Origin: Helicobacter bilis
GTDB taxonomy: Bacteria > Campylobacterota > Campylobacteria > Campylobacterales > Helicobacteraceae
Assembly (NCBI RefSeq): GCF_001999985.1
Contig: NZ_CP019645.1
Span: 1,860,001 to 1,924,000, forward strand
Direction: 5' to 3'
DNA: 64,000 nt
The position numbers were made by a program, and so were the translations under genes. The notes beneath the pieces were generated by a model. The model was not told where the DNA came from and ran no database searches. It worked only from the letters and a program-made list of their open reading frames with translations. Positions 11,277 through 19,494 of this stretch are shown piece by piece; position 1 is the stretch's first letter; every line of letters starts with the position of its first letter.

Positions 11277-11332
11277 TGGGGATTTTAGGATAGTCATTAC
11301 CGCTTTAGGTAACTCCTACCCTAAAATCCCCA
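11277..11332. terminator. Long imperfect hairpin after nifS
   Basis: TGGGGATTTTAGGATAG (11277-11293) pairs with CTACCCTAAAATCCCCA (11316-11332) with one mismatch. A smaller TTACC/GGTAA stem sits inside the loop. There is no T-run, so it may be a processing site or attenuator between nifS and nifU rather than a strict terminator. Confidence 0.45.
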
Positions 11333-11477
11333 CAAAACACGCAAAACGAAGTTTCTTTAGAAAGCCATACCGCAACTGCTAGAATGTGTTTTGCGTTGTG
11401 TTTTACAAAATACTTCCGCAATGTGTTTTGATGCGCTAGATTTTAGAATCTAAGCGGTAAAATTTATACAACAAAAA

Positions 11478-11536
11478 AAAGGAAAAGAAAATGGCAAAGA
11501 ATGACTTAATCGGTGGTGCGTTATGGGACGCATATT
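11478..11536 (+). repeat. Left copy of 59-bp direct repeat (nifU leader and start)
   Basis: Identical to 13558-13616. It covers AAAGGAAAAGAAA (the nifU ribosome site) and the first 15 nifU codons plus one base. The two copies bracket the restriction-modification cassette, as expected from insertion with a long target duplication. Confidence 0.92.
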
Positions 11537-11541
11537 TTTAA
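11491..11541 (+). pseudogene. 5' remnant of nifU created by the insertion
   Basis: The first 15 codons of nifU (MAKNDLIGGALWDAY) run into cassette sequence and stop at TAA 11539-11541 after one extra residue, Phe. It keeps the nifU ribosome site, so a 16-residue peptide may still be made. The functional nifU start is the second copy at 13571. Confidence 0.85.
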
Positions 11542-11569
11542 TGAGAAATTTGCGATTATAGGGCAAAAG

Positions 11570-12136
11570 ATGACTTTTATAGATTTTTGTAGTGGTATTG
11601 GCGGGGGGCGTTTGGGGCTAGAATCTTGTGGTTTGAAATGCTTGGGTTTTAGTGAGATTGATAGAGCAGCCATTAAAACTTACAAAACTTTTTTTAATAC
11701 TTCAAATGAGCTAGAACTCGGCGATTTAACGCAGATTAATCCACAATCTTTGCCTGATTTTGATTTGCTTGTTTCTGGTTTTCCTTGTCAAAGCTTTAGT
11801 ATTGTTGGCAAAAGAGAGGGCTTAGAGAATAAAGAAAAAGGGCAGATTATTTTTTATCTTGCTGAGATTCTAAAGGCTAAACAACCTAGTTTTTTTATCT
11901 TAGAAAATGTTAAAGGTTGGCTCAATCATAATAAAGGACAAACGCTAAAAGAGATTCTAAAACTTTTAGAATCTTGTGGCTATCAAGTTTTTCATAAGCT
12001 TTTAAATAGCCTTGATTTTGCCTTAGCCCAAGCTAGAGAGAGAGTATATTTTGTAGGGATTAGAAAGGATAAAAAGCGTGATTTTAGTTTTAGTCTATTT
12101 ACAAATAATTTAAATAAAAGGCTAAACTATGCCTAA
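11570..12136 (+). CDS. Truncated DNA (cytosine-5) methyltransferase
   Basis: N-terminal half of a C5-methyltransferase. Motif I is DFCSGIGGGRLG, motif IV with the catalytic Cys is GFPCQSFS, motif VI is ILENVKGW and motif VIII is AQARERVYFVGI. The protein then ends after about 188 residues, whereas intact enzymes are usually over 300: the target-recognition region and motifs IX-X are absent, and the next gene does not supply them. It is therefore probably inactive unless complemented by another subunit. ATG at 11570 follows AGGGCAAAAG and starts at the conserved MTFIDFCSG; the longer frame from 11513 begins inside the duplicated nifU start. It overlaps the next gene by 8 bases. Confidence 0.85.
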   Translation: MTFIDFCSGIGGGRLGLESCGLKCLGFSEIDRAAIKTYKTFFNTSNELELGDLTQINPQSLPDFDLLVSGFPCQSFSIVGKREGLENKEKGQIIFYLAEILKAKQPSFFILENVKGWLNHNKGQTLKEILKLLESCGYQVFHKLLNSLDFALAQARERVYFVGIRKDKKRDFSFSLFTNNLNKRLNYA

Positions 12137-12872
12137 AATTGCAATAAAAAACAGGGATCAATTAATTATTTGCGGTTTGTTTCTTGCAAAATTTGATACA
12201 TTGGCTTATAGGTCGCTAGGCTTTTCTAGCTTTATAGAGGCTTTTAATATTTTGGGACTTTCTTTGCAAGGAAAGCCTAGTAATATCAAAAACTACAGAG
12301 ATGAGTTTGATCCATATTTTGATAATGCTAGAAAAGGTTGGCAGAGAGATTTAAGGGCTTATACAAGAATAATTTTTGATCAGTATAAAGATATGGAATT
12401 TGACCCTTTTAAAAATCTAGTTTCTAGCTTTTTGATTGAAAATTATGAAGAAAAATTGCAAGTAAATGAATTTCTAGATTCTAAAATAGAATCTAGTTTT
12501 ATTAAAAGAGTAGCAACAGGCAAAGCCGCAGAGCAGTATTTTAGGGATAATTTTATGCAATACTTTAAAGATTTTTCTTTGTTTGATGGTAGAGATTTTG
12601 GCTGTGGGTTTGACTTTAAAATGCAAAATGAAAAAGATTTTTACTGCGTTGAAGTGAAAGGGTTAAATGAGATAAGTGGGAATTTTATGCTAACAGAAAA
12701 AGAATATAATGTTGCACAAAGTTTGCAGGATAAATATTGCCTTTATATTGTAAGTAATCTCAAGGAAAAACCTAGAGAAAATGTATTTTTTAATCCCATA
12801 AAATGCTTTAATTTTGCCAAGCAGAGTAGGCAAATCACACAAACAAGCTATCAAGGAAGTTTTAATGTATAA
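12129..12872 (+). CDS. Putative restriction endonuclease with DUF3883-like nuclease domain
   Basis: A 247-residue protein. The N-terminal half carries KPSNIKNYRDEFDPYFDNAR, seen in many defence-associated proteins. The C-terminal half resembles DUF3883/PD-(D/E)XK folds: ATGKAAEQYFRDNF, then DFGCGFDFK and FYCVEVKGLN, where Asp and the E-x-K could form the active site. It overlaps the truncated methyltransferase before it and the small gene after it, so the three are one translational unit. It is probably the restriction partner of the cassette, although the intact methyltransferase it would need is missing. The family assignment is by motif only. Confidence 0.6.
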   Translation: MPKIAIKNRDQLIICGLFLAKFDTLAYRSLGFSSFIEAFNILGLSLQGKPSNIKNYRDEFDPYFDNARKGWQRDLRAYTRIIFDQYKDMEFDPFKNLVSSFLIENYEEKLQVNEFLDSKIESSFIKRVATGKAAEQYFRDNFMQYFKDFSLFDGRDFGCGFDFKMQNEKDFYCVEVKGLNEISGNFMLTEKEYNVAQSLQDKYCLYIVSNLKEKPRENVFFNPIKCFNFAKQSRQITQTSYQGSFNV

Positions 12873-13149
12873 AATACAAATAGAATATTTAGGCTGTATG
12901 CACGAATATATGATACCAAAACTCATAGAATCTTTTAGTTTTAAATCGAAGCAAGAAGCCTTAGAAAAATATAGAATCTTACTTGCTACTTACCTTGTGG
13001 GCTATGGTGTATTGTGGGATAATATAAGTGAAAAAGAACACGAAAAAAGACTTTTAGCAAAAAGTTTAGAAGAGCTAAAAGATATAGAATCTAAAGCCCT
13101 TTTTAATAAGGAGTTAGATTATAAAATTAGCTTTGTGGAGTGTGTGTAA
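12865..13149 (+). CDS. Small protein of the restriction cassette, function unknown
   Basis: About 94 residues beginning MYKIQIEYLGCMHEY. The ATG at 12865 lies inside the end of the preceding gene and follows CAAGGAAGTTTTA. It is mostly helical and charged, with a SKQEALEKYRILLATY segment. No family was recognised. It could be a small subunit or the N-terminal part of a split nuclease continued in the next frame. It ends at TAA 13147-13149, one base before the GTG of the following fragment. Confidence 0.55.
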   Translation: MYKIQIEYLGCMHEYMIPKLIESFSFKSKQEALEKYRILLATYLVGYGVLWDNISEKEHEKRLLAKSLEELKDIESKALFNKELDYKISFVECV

Positions 13150-13150
13150 T

Positions 13151-13466
13151 GTGTCTAGTAAAAAAGTTTTTAAATATGTTTTTGATACAAAGCAAGATTC
13201 TCATTTTAAATGATATTCTAAAAGGTAGGGGGCAGTTTGCAAGTGAATGGTTTTTAGTTATTTTAAGACTAGAAAGCAACATAGAATGGGTGCTAAAACC
13301 TATCAATGAAGTGATAAATTTTTATGGCGGTAAAGTTGTGTTTTCTCTACAAGGAAGTCTTAAGATTGGTAAGGTTACTATGCAAAGAAAGGGCGGCGAT
13401 GGTGGCAGAGAAAGTGCAAAAATGCTACAATTTAAGATTAATCCCCTGTTGCTTATGCAAAAATAA
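13151..13466 (+). pseudogene. Frameshifted restriction-endonuclease fragment (possibly HaeIII-like)
   Basis: A GTG start at 13151 gives SSKKVFKYVFDTKQDSH, which stops at TGA 13210-13212. A +1 frame continues NDILKGRGQFASEWFL and later KIGKVTMQRKGGDGGRESAK and LQFKINP. Removing one T from the T4 run near 13204 would join the two frames. The segment around QRKGGDGGRE...LQFKINP resembles the C-terminal part of some type II endonucleases, perhaps the HaeIII group; this is from memory and tentative. At about 105 codons it is too short for a complete enzyme. Confidence 0.5.
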
Positions 13467-13494
13467 GCGACTAAACCAAATTTGAAAGAAAAGA

Positions 13495-13546
13495 TTAAAC
13501 AAAAACTTAGCAACACAAGATAAAGTGTTACTAACTTTTTGTTTAA
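13495..13546 (+). terminator. Terminator-like hairpin at the right end of the cassette
   Basis: 13495-13516 pairs with 13525-13546 over 22 positions with two mismatches, around an 8-base loop AAGATAAA. The right arm contains TTTTTGTTT. It lies only 24 bases before the nifU start, so it would reduce read-through into nifU. Confidence 0.6.
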
Positions 13547-13557
13547 ACATAAATTTG

Positions 13558-13616
13558 AAAGGAAAAGAAAATGGCAAAGAATGACTTAATCGGTGGTGCG
13601 TTATGGGACGCATATT
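13558..13616 (+). repeat. Right copy of 59-bp direct repeat (restored nifU start)
   Basis: Identical to 11478-11536. It supplies the ribosome site and first codons of the intact nifU. Together the two copies define the boundaries of the roughly 2.0-kb inserted segment, 11537-13557. Confidence 0.92.
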
Positions 13617-14545
13617 CAAACAAAGTAAGCGAAAGAATGGATAATCCCACACATTTGGGCGTTTTGACACAAAAGGACGCTGATGAAAAGGGTGCAAAGC
13701 TCATCGTGGCAGACTATGGCGCAGAGGCGTGTGGCGATGCGGTGCGGCTGTATTGGCTTGTGGATAGCAATGACACAATCATTGACGCGAAGTTTAAAAG
13801 CTTTGGCTGTGGGACGGCGATTGCAAGTAGTGATATGATGGTAGAACTCTGCCTTGGCAAAAAGGTGCAAGACGCGGTAAAAATCACCAACCTTGATGTA
13901 GAGCACGCCTTGCGTGATGACCCTGATACACCGGCTGTGCCGGGGCAGAAAATGCACTGCTCTGTTATGGCGTATGATGTGATTAAAAAAGCAGCAGGAA
14001 TCTATCTAGGTAAGGACGCAGCGGACTTTGAGAGTGAAATCATCGTGTGTGAATGTGCGAGGGTAAGCCTATCTACCATTAAAGAAGTGATAAGGCTAAA
14101 TGATTTAAAAAGTGTAGAAGACATTACCAACTACACAAAAGCAGGGGCGTTTTGTAAAAGCTGTATTAAGCCCGGCGGACACGAGGAAAGGGAATATTAT
14201 TTGGTAGATATACTTGCTGAAGTAAGGGCTGAAATGGATAAAGAATCTGTGAAAAAAGTCGCTGATAAAGGCGGAGACATCGCATTTGCTGAAATGACAA
14301 TGGTGCAAAAGGTAAAGGCGATTGATAAAGTCATTGATGCAAATATCCGCCCTATGCTTATGATGGATGGGGGCGATATGGAGATTTTAGACATTAAGGA
14401 TACAAGCGATGGCTTCATTGATGTGTATATCCGCTATCTTGGGGCGTGTAGCGGCTGTGCGAGTGGGGCAACAGGCACACTCTATGCCATAGAATCTGTG
14501 TTGCAAGAGCAGCTAGATTCTAAAATTAGAGTATTGCCGATATGA
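13571..14545 (+). CDS. nifU: Fe-S cluster scaffold protein NifU
   Basis: Scaffold on which NifS-derived sulfur and iron are assembled. It has 324 residues in three domains. The first is an IscU-like domain (about 1-130) with cysteines in GAEACGDAV, SFGCGTAIAS and KMHCSVMAYD. The second is a BFD-like [2Fe-2S] domain (about 140-200) with IIVCECARVS and AFCKSCIKPGGHE. The third is a C-terminal Nfu domain with GACSGCASGATGTL. GGAAAAGAAA precedes the ATG, and its first 15 codons come from the duplicated copy. Separation from nifS by the cassette and a terminator-like hairpin means it may need a promoter inside the insert. Confidence 0.97.
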   Translation: MAKNDLIGGALWDAYSNKVSERMDNPTHLGVLTQKDADEKGAKLIVADYGAEACGDAVRLYWLVDSNDTIIDAKFKSFGCGTAIASSDMMVELCLGKKVQDAVKITNLDVEHALRDDPDTPAVPGQKMHCSVMAYDVIKKAAGIYLGKDAADFESEIIVCECARVSLSTIKEVIRLNDLKSVEDITNYTKAGAFCKSCIKPGGHEEREYYLVDILAEVRAEMDKESVKKVADKGGDIAFAEMTMVQKVKAIDKVIDANIRPMLMMDGGDMEILDIKDTSDGFIDVYIRYLGACSGCASGATGTLYAIESVLQEQLDSKIRVLPI

Positions 14546-14562
14546 TAGGCTAGAATCTAAGC

Positions 14563-14578
14563 GGGGCTATCTAGCCCC
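14563..14578 (+). terminator. Hairpin after nifU
   Basis: GGGGCT (14563-14568), loop ATCT, AGCCCC (14573-14578): a perfect 6-bp GC-rich stem 18 bases after the nifU stop. There is no T-run, so termination would be weak or Rho-dependent. Confidence 0.5.
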
Positions 14579-14626
14579 TGCAAAGCCACTGCCAACCATA
14601 AGAACTTAACGCACAAAAGGATTCCT

Positions 14627-15064
14627 ATGTCATCAAACACACAGGAAGGGCAAAGAAAAAGGCTAGATTCTATCACTATTTTTCAGCTTAAGTGGCTTTT
14701 TTATACTACGCTCTTTTGGGGTGGGCTTTTGGTCTTACATCTGCGTGGAGAACTTCCCCATATTTTTGTCTCTTATGGTATTTTTTGCCTCTTTTTTATC
14801 AGCAATGGAATCTATAAGCATAATATAAAAGCTTTCCTTATTTTTGCTTTTGTGTGGGTTTTTAGTGTTTATGTGTTTTCTCAAAGTCATTATAGTTTTT
14901 GGACATATCTGCTTGCACAGATACTATTATATAGCTTTATACTTACCATTCTTATTTTTAAGAAATACTATCGCTTAAGCATCACACTTTGTGCGTATAT
15001 TGCCTTTTATGCTCTGGCATTGCTACTTGGAGAATATCACCTGCTTGGGAGTTTTTATAAATAA
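14627..15064 (+). CDS. Predicted inner-membrane protein, four transmembrane segments
   Basis: A 145-residue hydrophobic protein of unknown function. A short polar N-terminus (SSNTQEGQRKRLDS) is followed by four predicted membrane helices at about residues 25-41, 47-62, 69-85 and 91-140; the last region may contain two. Positive residues cluster in HKHNIKAF-like and FKKYYR loops. No family motif was recognised. It lies between nifU and an oppositely oriented accessory locus. AAAAGGATTCCT precedes the ATG. Confidence 0.6.
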   Translation: MSSNTQEGQRKRLDSITIFQLKWLFYTTLFWGGLLVLHLRGELPHIFVSYGIFCLFFISNGIYKHNIKAFLIFAFVWVFSVYVFSQSHYSFWTYLLAQILLYSFILTILIFKKYYRLSITLCAYIAFYALALLLGEYHLLGSFYK

Positions 15065-15123
15065 ATCCCTGCAAATATTTTACTTAAACAATAATACGGA
15101 ATAATATGCTAAAACACACAAAT

Positions 15124-16086
15124 CTATCGCAAAAATTGCAAAGCAATACCACCTATACCTACAAGCAATGCTATGATAGATACTATAAAGCTTGTTTTCC
15201 CACCATTGCTTTTTTCTAACTCTCGCACACGATTTTGCAACTCATTGATTTTTGCTTCTTGGTCTTCATCGATAAGTTTTTTAGAATCTAGGGCAGATTC
15301 TAGCTCTTTTATTTTTTCACGCTTTTTTTCTAGTTCATTTTGGAGAGTTTGTATAGATTGGCTTTGCTTATCATCAAGGGAGTCTTTAGATTTCAAAGTG
15401 GATTCTAGCTCTTTGATTTTGGTGCGTTTAGATTCTAGCTGCTCTTGTAGCTCTTGTATCTTTTCTCCTTGAGTGCTTATGTCTTGCTCTTGCTTTTCCT
15501 GCCTTTTTTCATACTCTTGCTTATGCTCGGTGATACCGCTCTGTAATGCGGAGATTTGCTCTTCTTGCTTCTCTTGTCTTGTTTCATACTCTTGCTGATG
15601 TTTGACAAACCTTTGTGCTTCATCAAGCATAACCAGTGCTTGCTCTTTGGCTACTCCGTGTAGCTGCTGTATATCCCCATCTTTATTTTTAAAGCCATTT
15701 TCTAGCATTGCGGCAATCGTTTGCGTCATCGCTTGAGCAAAGCCATAGGATATGGTGGTAAGCTTTATGCTCTCTTGTATCAGTGTATTCATCTCTGCCA
15801 TTGCTTCATTTTGCATACTAATTGCTTTGGTGTTTAGCTCTGTTTTTTCTTTTGTTTTTCCAATTCCAAACCAACCCCTCTTGACATTGTCCGCCCGTCT
15901 TGTCAAATCCTTTGCTTTATCAATCTTGCTACTTACTCTTTGGATATTGCTAAAAATCTCTACCGCTTTTTCTTCGGCAAGGACTTTCAAATCTTCAGGC
16001 TTTAGCGTGGCGACTTGCTTTTGTAGCACTTCTACTTCACTTTCTTTGGGCTCTTCTTGTTGAGGTTTGATTAAAAATCCAAACAT
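15124..16086 (-). CDS. Coiled-coil protein with C-terminal membrane anchor
   Basis: About 320 residues. The start at 16086 (MFGFLIKPQQEEPK) is chosen over an upstream frame because AAAAGGAGTAAAA precedes it. A helical N-terminal region (to about 150) contains TRRADNVKRGWFGIGKTKE. A long coiled coil follows with repeated TRQEKQEEQI, ELESTLKSKD and ELESALDSKK units. A single membrane helix at the end (SFIVSIIALLVGIGGIALQF) would place the rod on one face of the membrane. It starts 16 bases after the upstream HNH-like/membrane pseudogene, so the two form an operon. Function unknown; it may be a structural partner of the upstream protein. Confidence 0.65.
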   Translation of the reverse strand: MFGFLIKPQQEEPKESEVEVLQKQVATLKPEDLKVLAEEKAVEIFSNIQRVSSKIDKAKDLTRRADNVKRGWFGIGKTKEKTELNTKAISMQNEAMAEMNTLIQESIKLTTISYGFAQAMTQTIAAMLENGFKNKDGDIQQLHGVAKEQALVMLDEAQRFVKHQQEYETRQEKQEEQISALQSGITEHKQEYEKRQEKQEQDISTQGEKIQELQEQLESKRTKIKELESTLKSKDSLDDKQSQSIQTLQNELEKKREKIKELESALDSKKLIDEDQEAKINELQNRVRELEKSNGGKTSFIVSIIALLVGIGGIALQFLR

Positions 16087-16102
16087 TTTTACTCCTTTTG
16101 TG

Positions 16103-17889
16103 TTAGTTGTGTTGCATTCTAAATGCACGAAGTTTTGCCATAGTAGAATCTAGATCATCAAAAGACTCTTTTGTCTCTTGCGAACTTTTTGCGATAGCTT
16201 CTTGTGCTTCATTGATCTTATTGATTGTGGATTGTGTGATGCCTAATGTAAATTGCCACGCATCGTGCAAGACAAACCAGCTTTGAGCAGTCTTTAGTTG
16301 CACGATTTCACCACTTTTACCCATTATTTGCAGCTGCAAGCGACTCTCTTTGCTATCACTTGCCCATTTATCAATATAGTAAATTGCAATAGTGCTAAGT
16401 ATTGCCCCGAGTGCCGCTGTGAGACAAAGCGCAACAGCACCTAAAATCGTCTCATTTTCCGCAAAAGGCAGTCGCACAGTTTTCAAAGCCGGACATAATC
16501 CTTCCAACATTTCAGTCATTGCCGCTGCCCCAAGCATTGTAGTAGCAGCAATTAGTCCAGAGACAAGCACCTTTGCTGCCTCTCTCATCACATCATCTTT
16601 GGGCATATCTTTTGGAGGTTTTACAAGAATCTTTATCGCTTGATAAAGTGAGTTAAACCCAGCACGGATAATCTGCACTATCTTTTTTAAAGTTGTAAAG
16701 ATTGTATTGATGACAAACACAAGAATATTTGAGAAAAAGCTAAGAATGGCGGATTCTAGTGAGCCAGCAATAATGTCTTTCCACTTCGCCTTTAAATCTT
16801 CCCAAATTGTTTGTAAGCGATTTTTAAAGCGTGTAAAAATCTCTTTAAAACTCTCATTGCCAAATTCTTTCACAAGTATTTTTATCTCAATCATCATTCC
16901 CTTAATCAAATCGTGTAAAACAATGCCTATCACAGAGTGCAACGCCATTTTCCCCGCGTCCTTTGCCCCTGTTAAGACGGCTTCTTTATAGGACTTAGAG
17001 CTTGTGTAATAGGCTTTATCTACCGCCCTATCAATATCCTTTTTTGCTCTCTCACATTCTGCTATAAATTGCTCATCATTGATTTGCTTTTGTTTTTCAA
17101 GTTTTGCCAGCTCTTTTTGTTCAGATTCTGTAAGATAGCCCCTTTTTTGCTGATTTTTTGCTATGGCTTCTAGGCGTTCATCTCGCCTTTGGATAAACTC
17201 TTGTGCAGTTTTATCCTTTTTCATACGATTAAGACTACTATCTGTCATTGCAAGATTGGATTCTGTATTGGCAATCTTTGTGCCATCTACTTCGGCTAAC
17301 ACCCTTGCCCTATCATCGTGGATTGTTTTTGCTGCGACTTTATGATCTAAGTCAGTTTTAGCGTTTGGGGCAAGTTGTTGCCCTGTCATATAATCTGTCG
17401 GCTTTCCTTGCTCTTTTAGGTTGCCTTGTTGTTTGTTTATGGCGATATAGTTTTCATCGCTTGGTATGCCTTTGAATCATAATCTCCCCTTTGTTCATAT
17501 CTTTGCCTTTCTTTATCGCTTGCATAAATCCCTTGTCGCACATTATGCGTAGTATTGACATTCCCGCCATCTTTAGAATCTAGCACCGCAGCCGCTAGCC
17601 CAAAATGCCACACCACCGCATTTAGTGCATTATCCGCACACTGCTGAAAGAGGCTAGCACTCTACTCTTTAGGCAGCTGTGCTTGCAGCTCCCCTAGCTC
17701 TTGTATGGTAGATTCCAACTCACTATCAATGTGGATTCTAAGGGCTTGTATAGAATCATTTGGTTGTGTTTGATTTCTATCTATTTCACCTAACTCATCT
17801 TGCATTTGCGCATAATCTGTGCGTAAATAGTCCTGCCAAGTCTCTATATTATGTCTTGTATTGTATGGATTTCTTTCTTGTGGTTGCAT
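16103..17889 (-). pseudogene. Disrupted gene: HNH-like motif plus membrane domain
   Basis: One long coding sequence broken twice. From MQPQERNPYNTRHN (ATG at 17889) the frame runs to TAG at 17662-17664, then stays open in the same frame (SLFQQCADNALNAVVWHFG...) to about 17473. There a one-base shift in the A3 run of GATTCAAAGG moves it into the frame GIPSDENYIAINKQ, which continues to the stop at 16103. The rebuilt product has about 595 residues. Motif LDHKVAAKTIHDD...NTESNLAMTDSSLNRMKK resembles a degenerate HNH nuclease (DH, N, N-x3-K). Three hydrophobic helices lie in the C-terminal half (SAILSFFSNILVFVINTIF, a helix near VLVSGLIAATTMLG, and LGAVALCLTAALGAIL). A shortened protein could start at 17389. 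It lies in an operon with the downstream coiled-coil gene. Confidence 0.7.
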
Positions 17890-18163
17890 AGTCTTATTCC
17901 TTAAAGTTTATAAAATGAAAGCACGACTTTACCAAAAAAAAACAAGTCAAGGGTAAAAGTAAAATTATAGAAGTCTTATGCTAGATAACTGCATTCATGC
18001 CTTACTTTGTAAATTTTGCAACCTGAAGTCAAAGATAACTTTATCTAGATGAGATCTTAGAAAAGGCATATTGGAGAAAGTATTTTATGTGGTTATTTTT
18101 ATATTACTTAGGGTGCTTCAGTGCATGTTTAGAATATAGCATGAAGCATGTTTGTAACCACTT

Positions 18164-18856
18164 TTAATCCACATATCTCACCTTATTTTTACGCAAATAG
18201 AGCCATTCGCCATTTGCAAATACACTCTCAATATTTGAATCTTCTTTTAGTCCATACACTCTATTTATATTGACATAGCGATATAAGATTCCAAGTGATA
18301 TAATATGGGCTTTGCCGCCATCATCAATATAGAAAAATTGCGGATAGATTACTTGTTGGAATTTCATATTTTTATCTGTTAAGCCGCCGATTTTCTCCCT
18401 TAAAACTTGTGGTATTTCTACTGCAATATCAGTGCTATATGCACCGCTATAATAGGCATATCCATTGCTTAGAATCCTATCTTTTTGACTATTAATCATA
18501 TCAAGCACAAAGAGCCTTTGAGCGTTTTTCTCACTATAATAGCCGCTATGTTTATATGCAAGTTTTAAGTAATGTTCCCTTTTTTGTAGCCATAATTCAT
18601 TTTTATTATGCTTTATTTGTGAATAAATCTTTTCTTCTAGTTTTAGATTCTCTGCTTTGGTATCTTTAGAATCTTTTTGTTTTTGCATGATTTCATCATA
18701 TAGGGCTTTATTTAGCACATAAGTGCCACTATACTCTTTTGAGTATTTTCTAGCTTTGTAATATTGCGGGTCAAATACATAAAAAGTGCAACCGCAAAAT
18801 ATAAATACACTAAACAAAAGAGAGATTCTAACACTATAAAAAAGTAGAGTTTGCAT
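18164..18856 (-). CDS. Predicted lipoprotein, unknown function
   Basis: About 230 residues. The start at 18856 (MQTLLFYSVRIS) follows GGAAAGGTATGT; the frame is open further upstream. A signal sequence ends at FIFCGC, with the lipid-bearing Cys probably that before TFYVFD. The mature part is rich in Lys and Tyr (YYKARKYSKEYSGTY) and contains a Glu/Lys helical stretch. No family was recognised. It lies divergently from the small secreted protein at 18964, so the two may share a regulatory region. Confidence 0.6.
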   Translation of the reverse strand: MQTLLFYSVRISLLFSVFIFCGCTFYVFDPQYYKARKYSKEYSGTYVLNKALYDEIMQKQKDSKDTKAENLKLEEKIYSQIKHNKNELWLQKREHYLKLAYKHSGYYSEKNAQRLFVLDMINSQKDRILSNGYAYYSGAYSTDIAVEIPQVLREKIGGLTDKNMKFQQVIYPQFFYIDDGGKAHIISLGILYRYVNINRVYGLKEDSNIESVFANGEWLYLRKNKVRYVD

Positions 18857-18924
18857 ACATACCTTTCCATAAAATATAAAATGCAATCATAGCAATAAAT
18901 ACTGCAAAAACGCTTTATTTTCGT

Positions 18925-18930
18925 TATAAT
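18925..18930 (+). promoter_or_regulatory. Putative -10 box for the secreted protein gene at 18964
   Basis: Reads TTTTCGTTATAATAAAG, giving TATAAT 34 bases before the ATG at 18964. No -35 was seen. Confidence 0.5.
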
Positions 18931-18963
18931 AAAGACTTTATTTTAATAAAAAAAGGTGTGTCT

Positions 18964-19482
18964 ATGTCGTATTTTAAGAAAATTGCATGTGGTTTTAGTC
19001 TATGTTGCGTGCTGGCTGTTTCAAGTTTTGCGGAGTCTGGTGGTGATAAATTGACGACTTTAGAAGCTACACGCACAAAAGTATTTGAGATTCTCTATCC
19101 GCAGCAGCTAAAGACATTGGAGCAAAAAAGGGCTTTTCTAAAAAAGCATTACAAATCTGGTGAGGAGTATGAGACTTTTATCTTCCCAAATCAAACAATA
19201 GAGAGTGTGTATAATGCCTATATCACAGCACACCCAAAAGATAGCTTTGGGTCTAGTATATTGCATAAGGAATTGCCAAAGATGAATAAGGCTTATAGGG
19301 CAGATAGCAATGAAGATCGTATGGGCTATGTGCTTATGTATATTTGGAGTGGGGATAGAAAGCTATCCATCACAAATACAAGGATAGAAGATGATAATCT
19401 TTGCGGTAAAGAACTCTTAGAGTTTGAAGAACAAGAAGGGCAGACTATTCTAAAATCAAGCTTTGAGCAGTATTGTTTCTAG
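18964..19482 (+). CDS. Small exported protein, unknown function
   Basis: About 172 residues. ATG at 18964 is preferred over an upstream GTG because it starts a clear signal peptide (MSYFKKIACGFSLCCVLAVS, cleaved near SFAES) and AAAAAAGGTG precedes it. The mature protein is charged, has one cysteine in DNLCGKELL and one at the end (QYCF) that could pair in the periplasm, and contains MGYVLMYIWSGDRKLSI. No family was recognised. It ends 12 bases before pdxA and probably shares its transcript. Confidence 0.6.
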   Translation: MSYFKKIACGFSLCCVLAVSSFAESGGDKLTTLEATRTKVFEILYPQQLKTLEQKRAFLKKHYKSGEEYETFIFPNQTIESVYNAYITAHPKDSFGSSILHKELPKMNKAYRADSNEDRMGYVLMYIWSGDRKLSITNTRIEDDNLCGKELLEFEEQEGQTILKSSFEQYCF

Positions 19483-19494
19483 CTAGAGATAAAT

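Noticed and set aside
11513-11569. Earlier start of the cassette methyltransferase at GTG 11513
   Set aside because: It begins out of frame inside the duplicated nifU start; the conserved N-terminus MTFIDFCSG and a ribosome site place the start at 11570.
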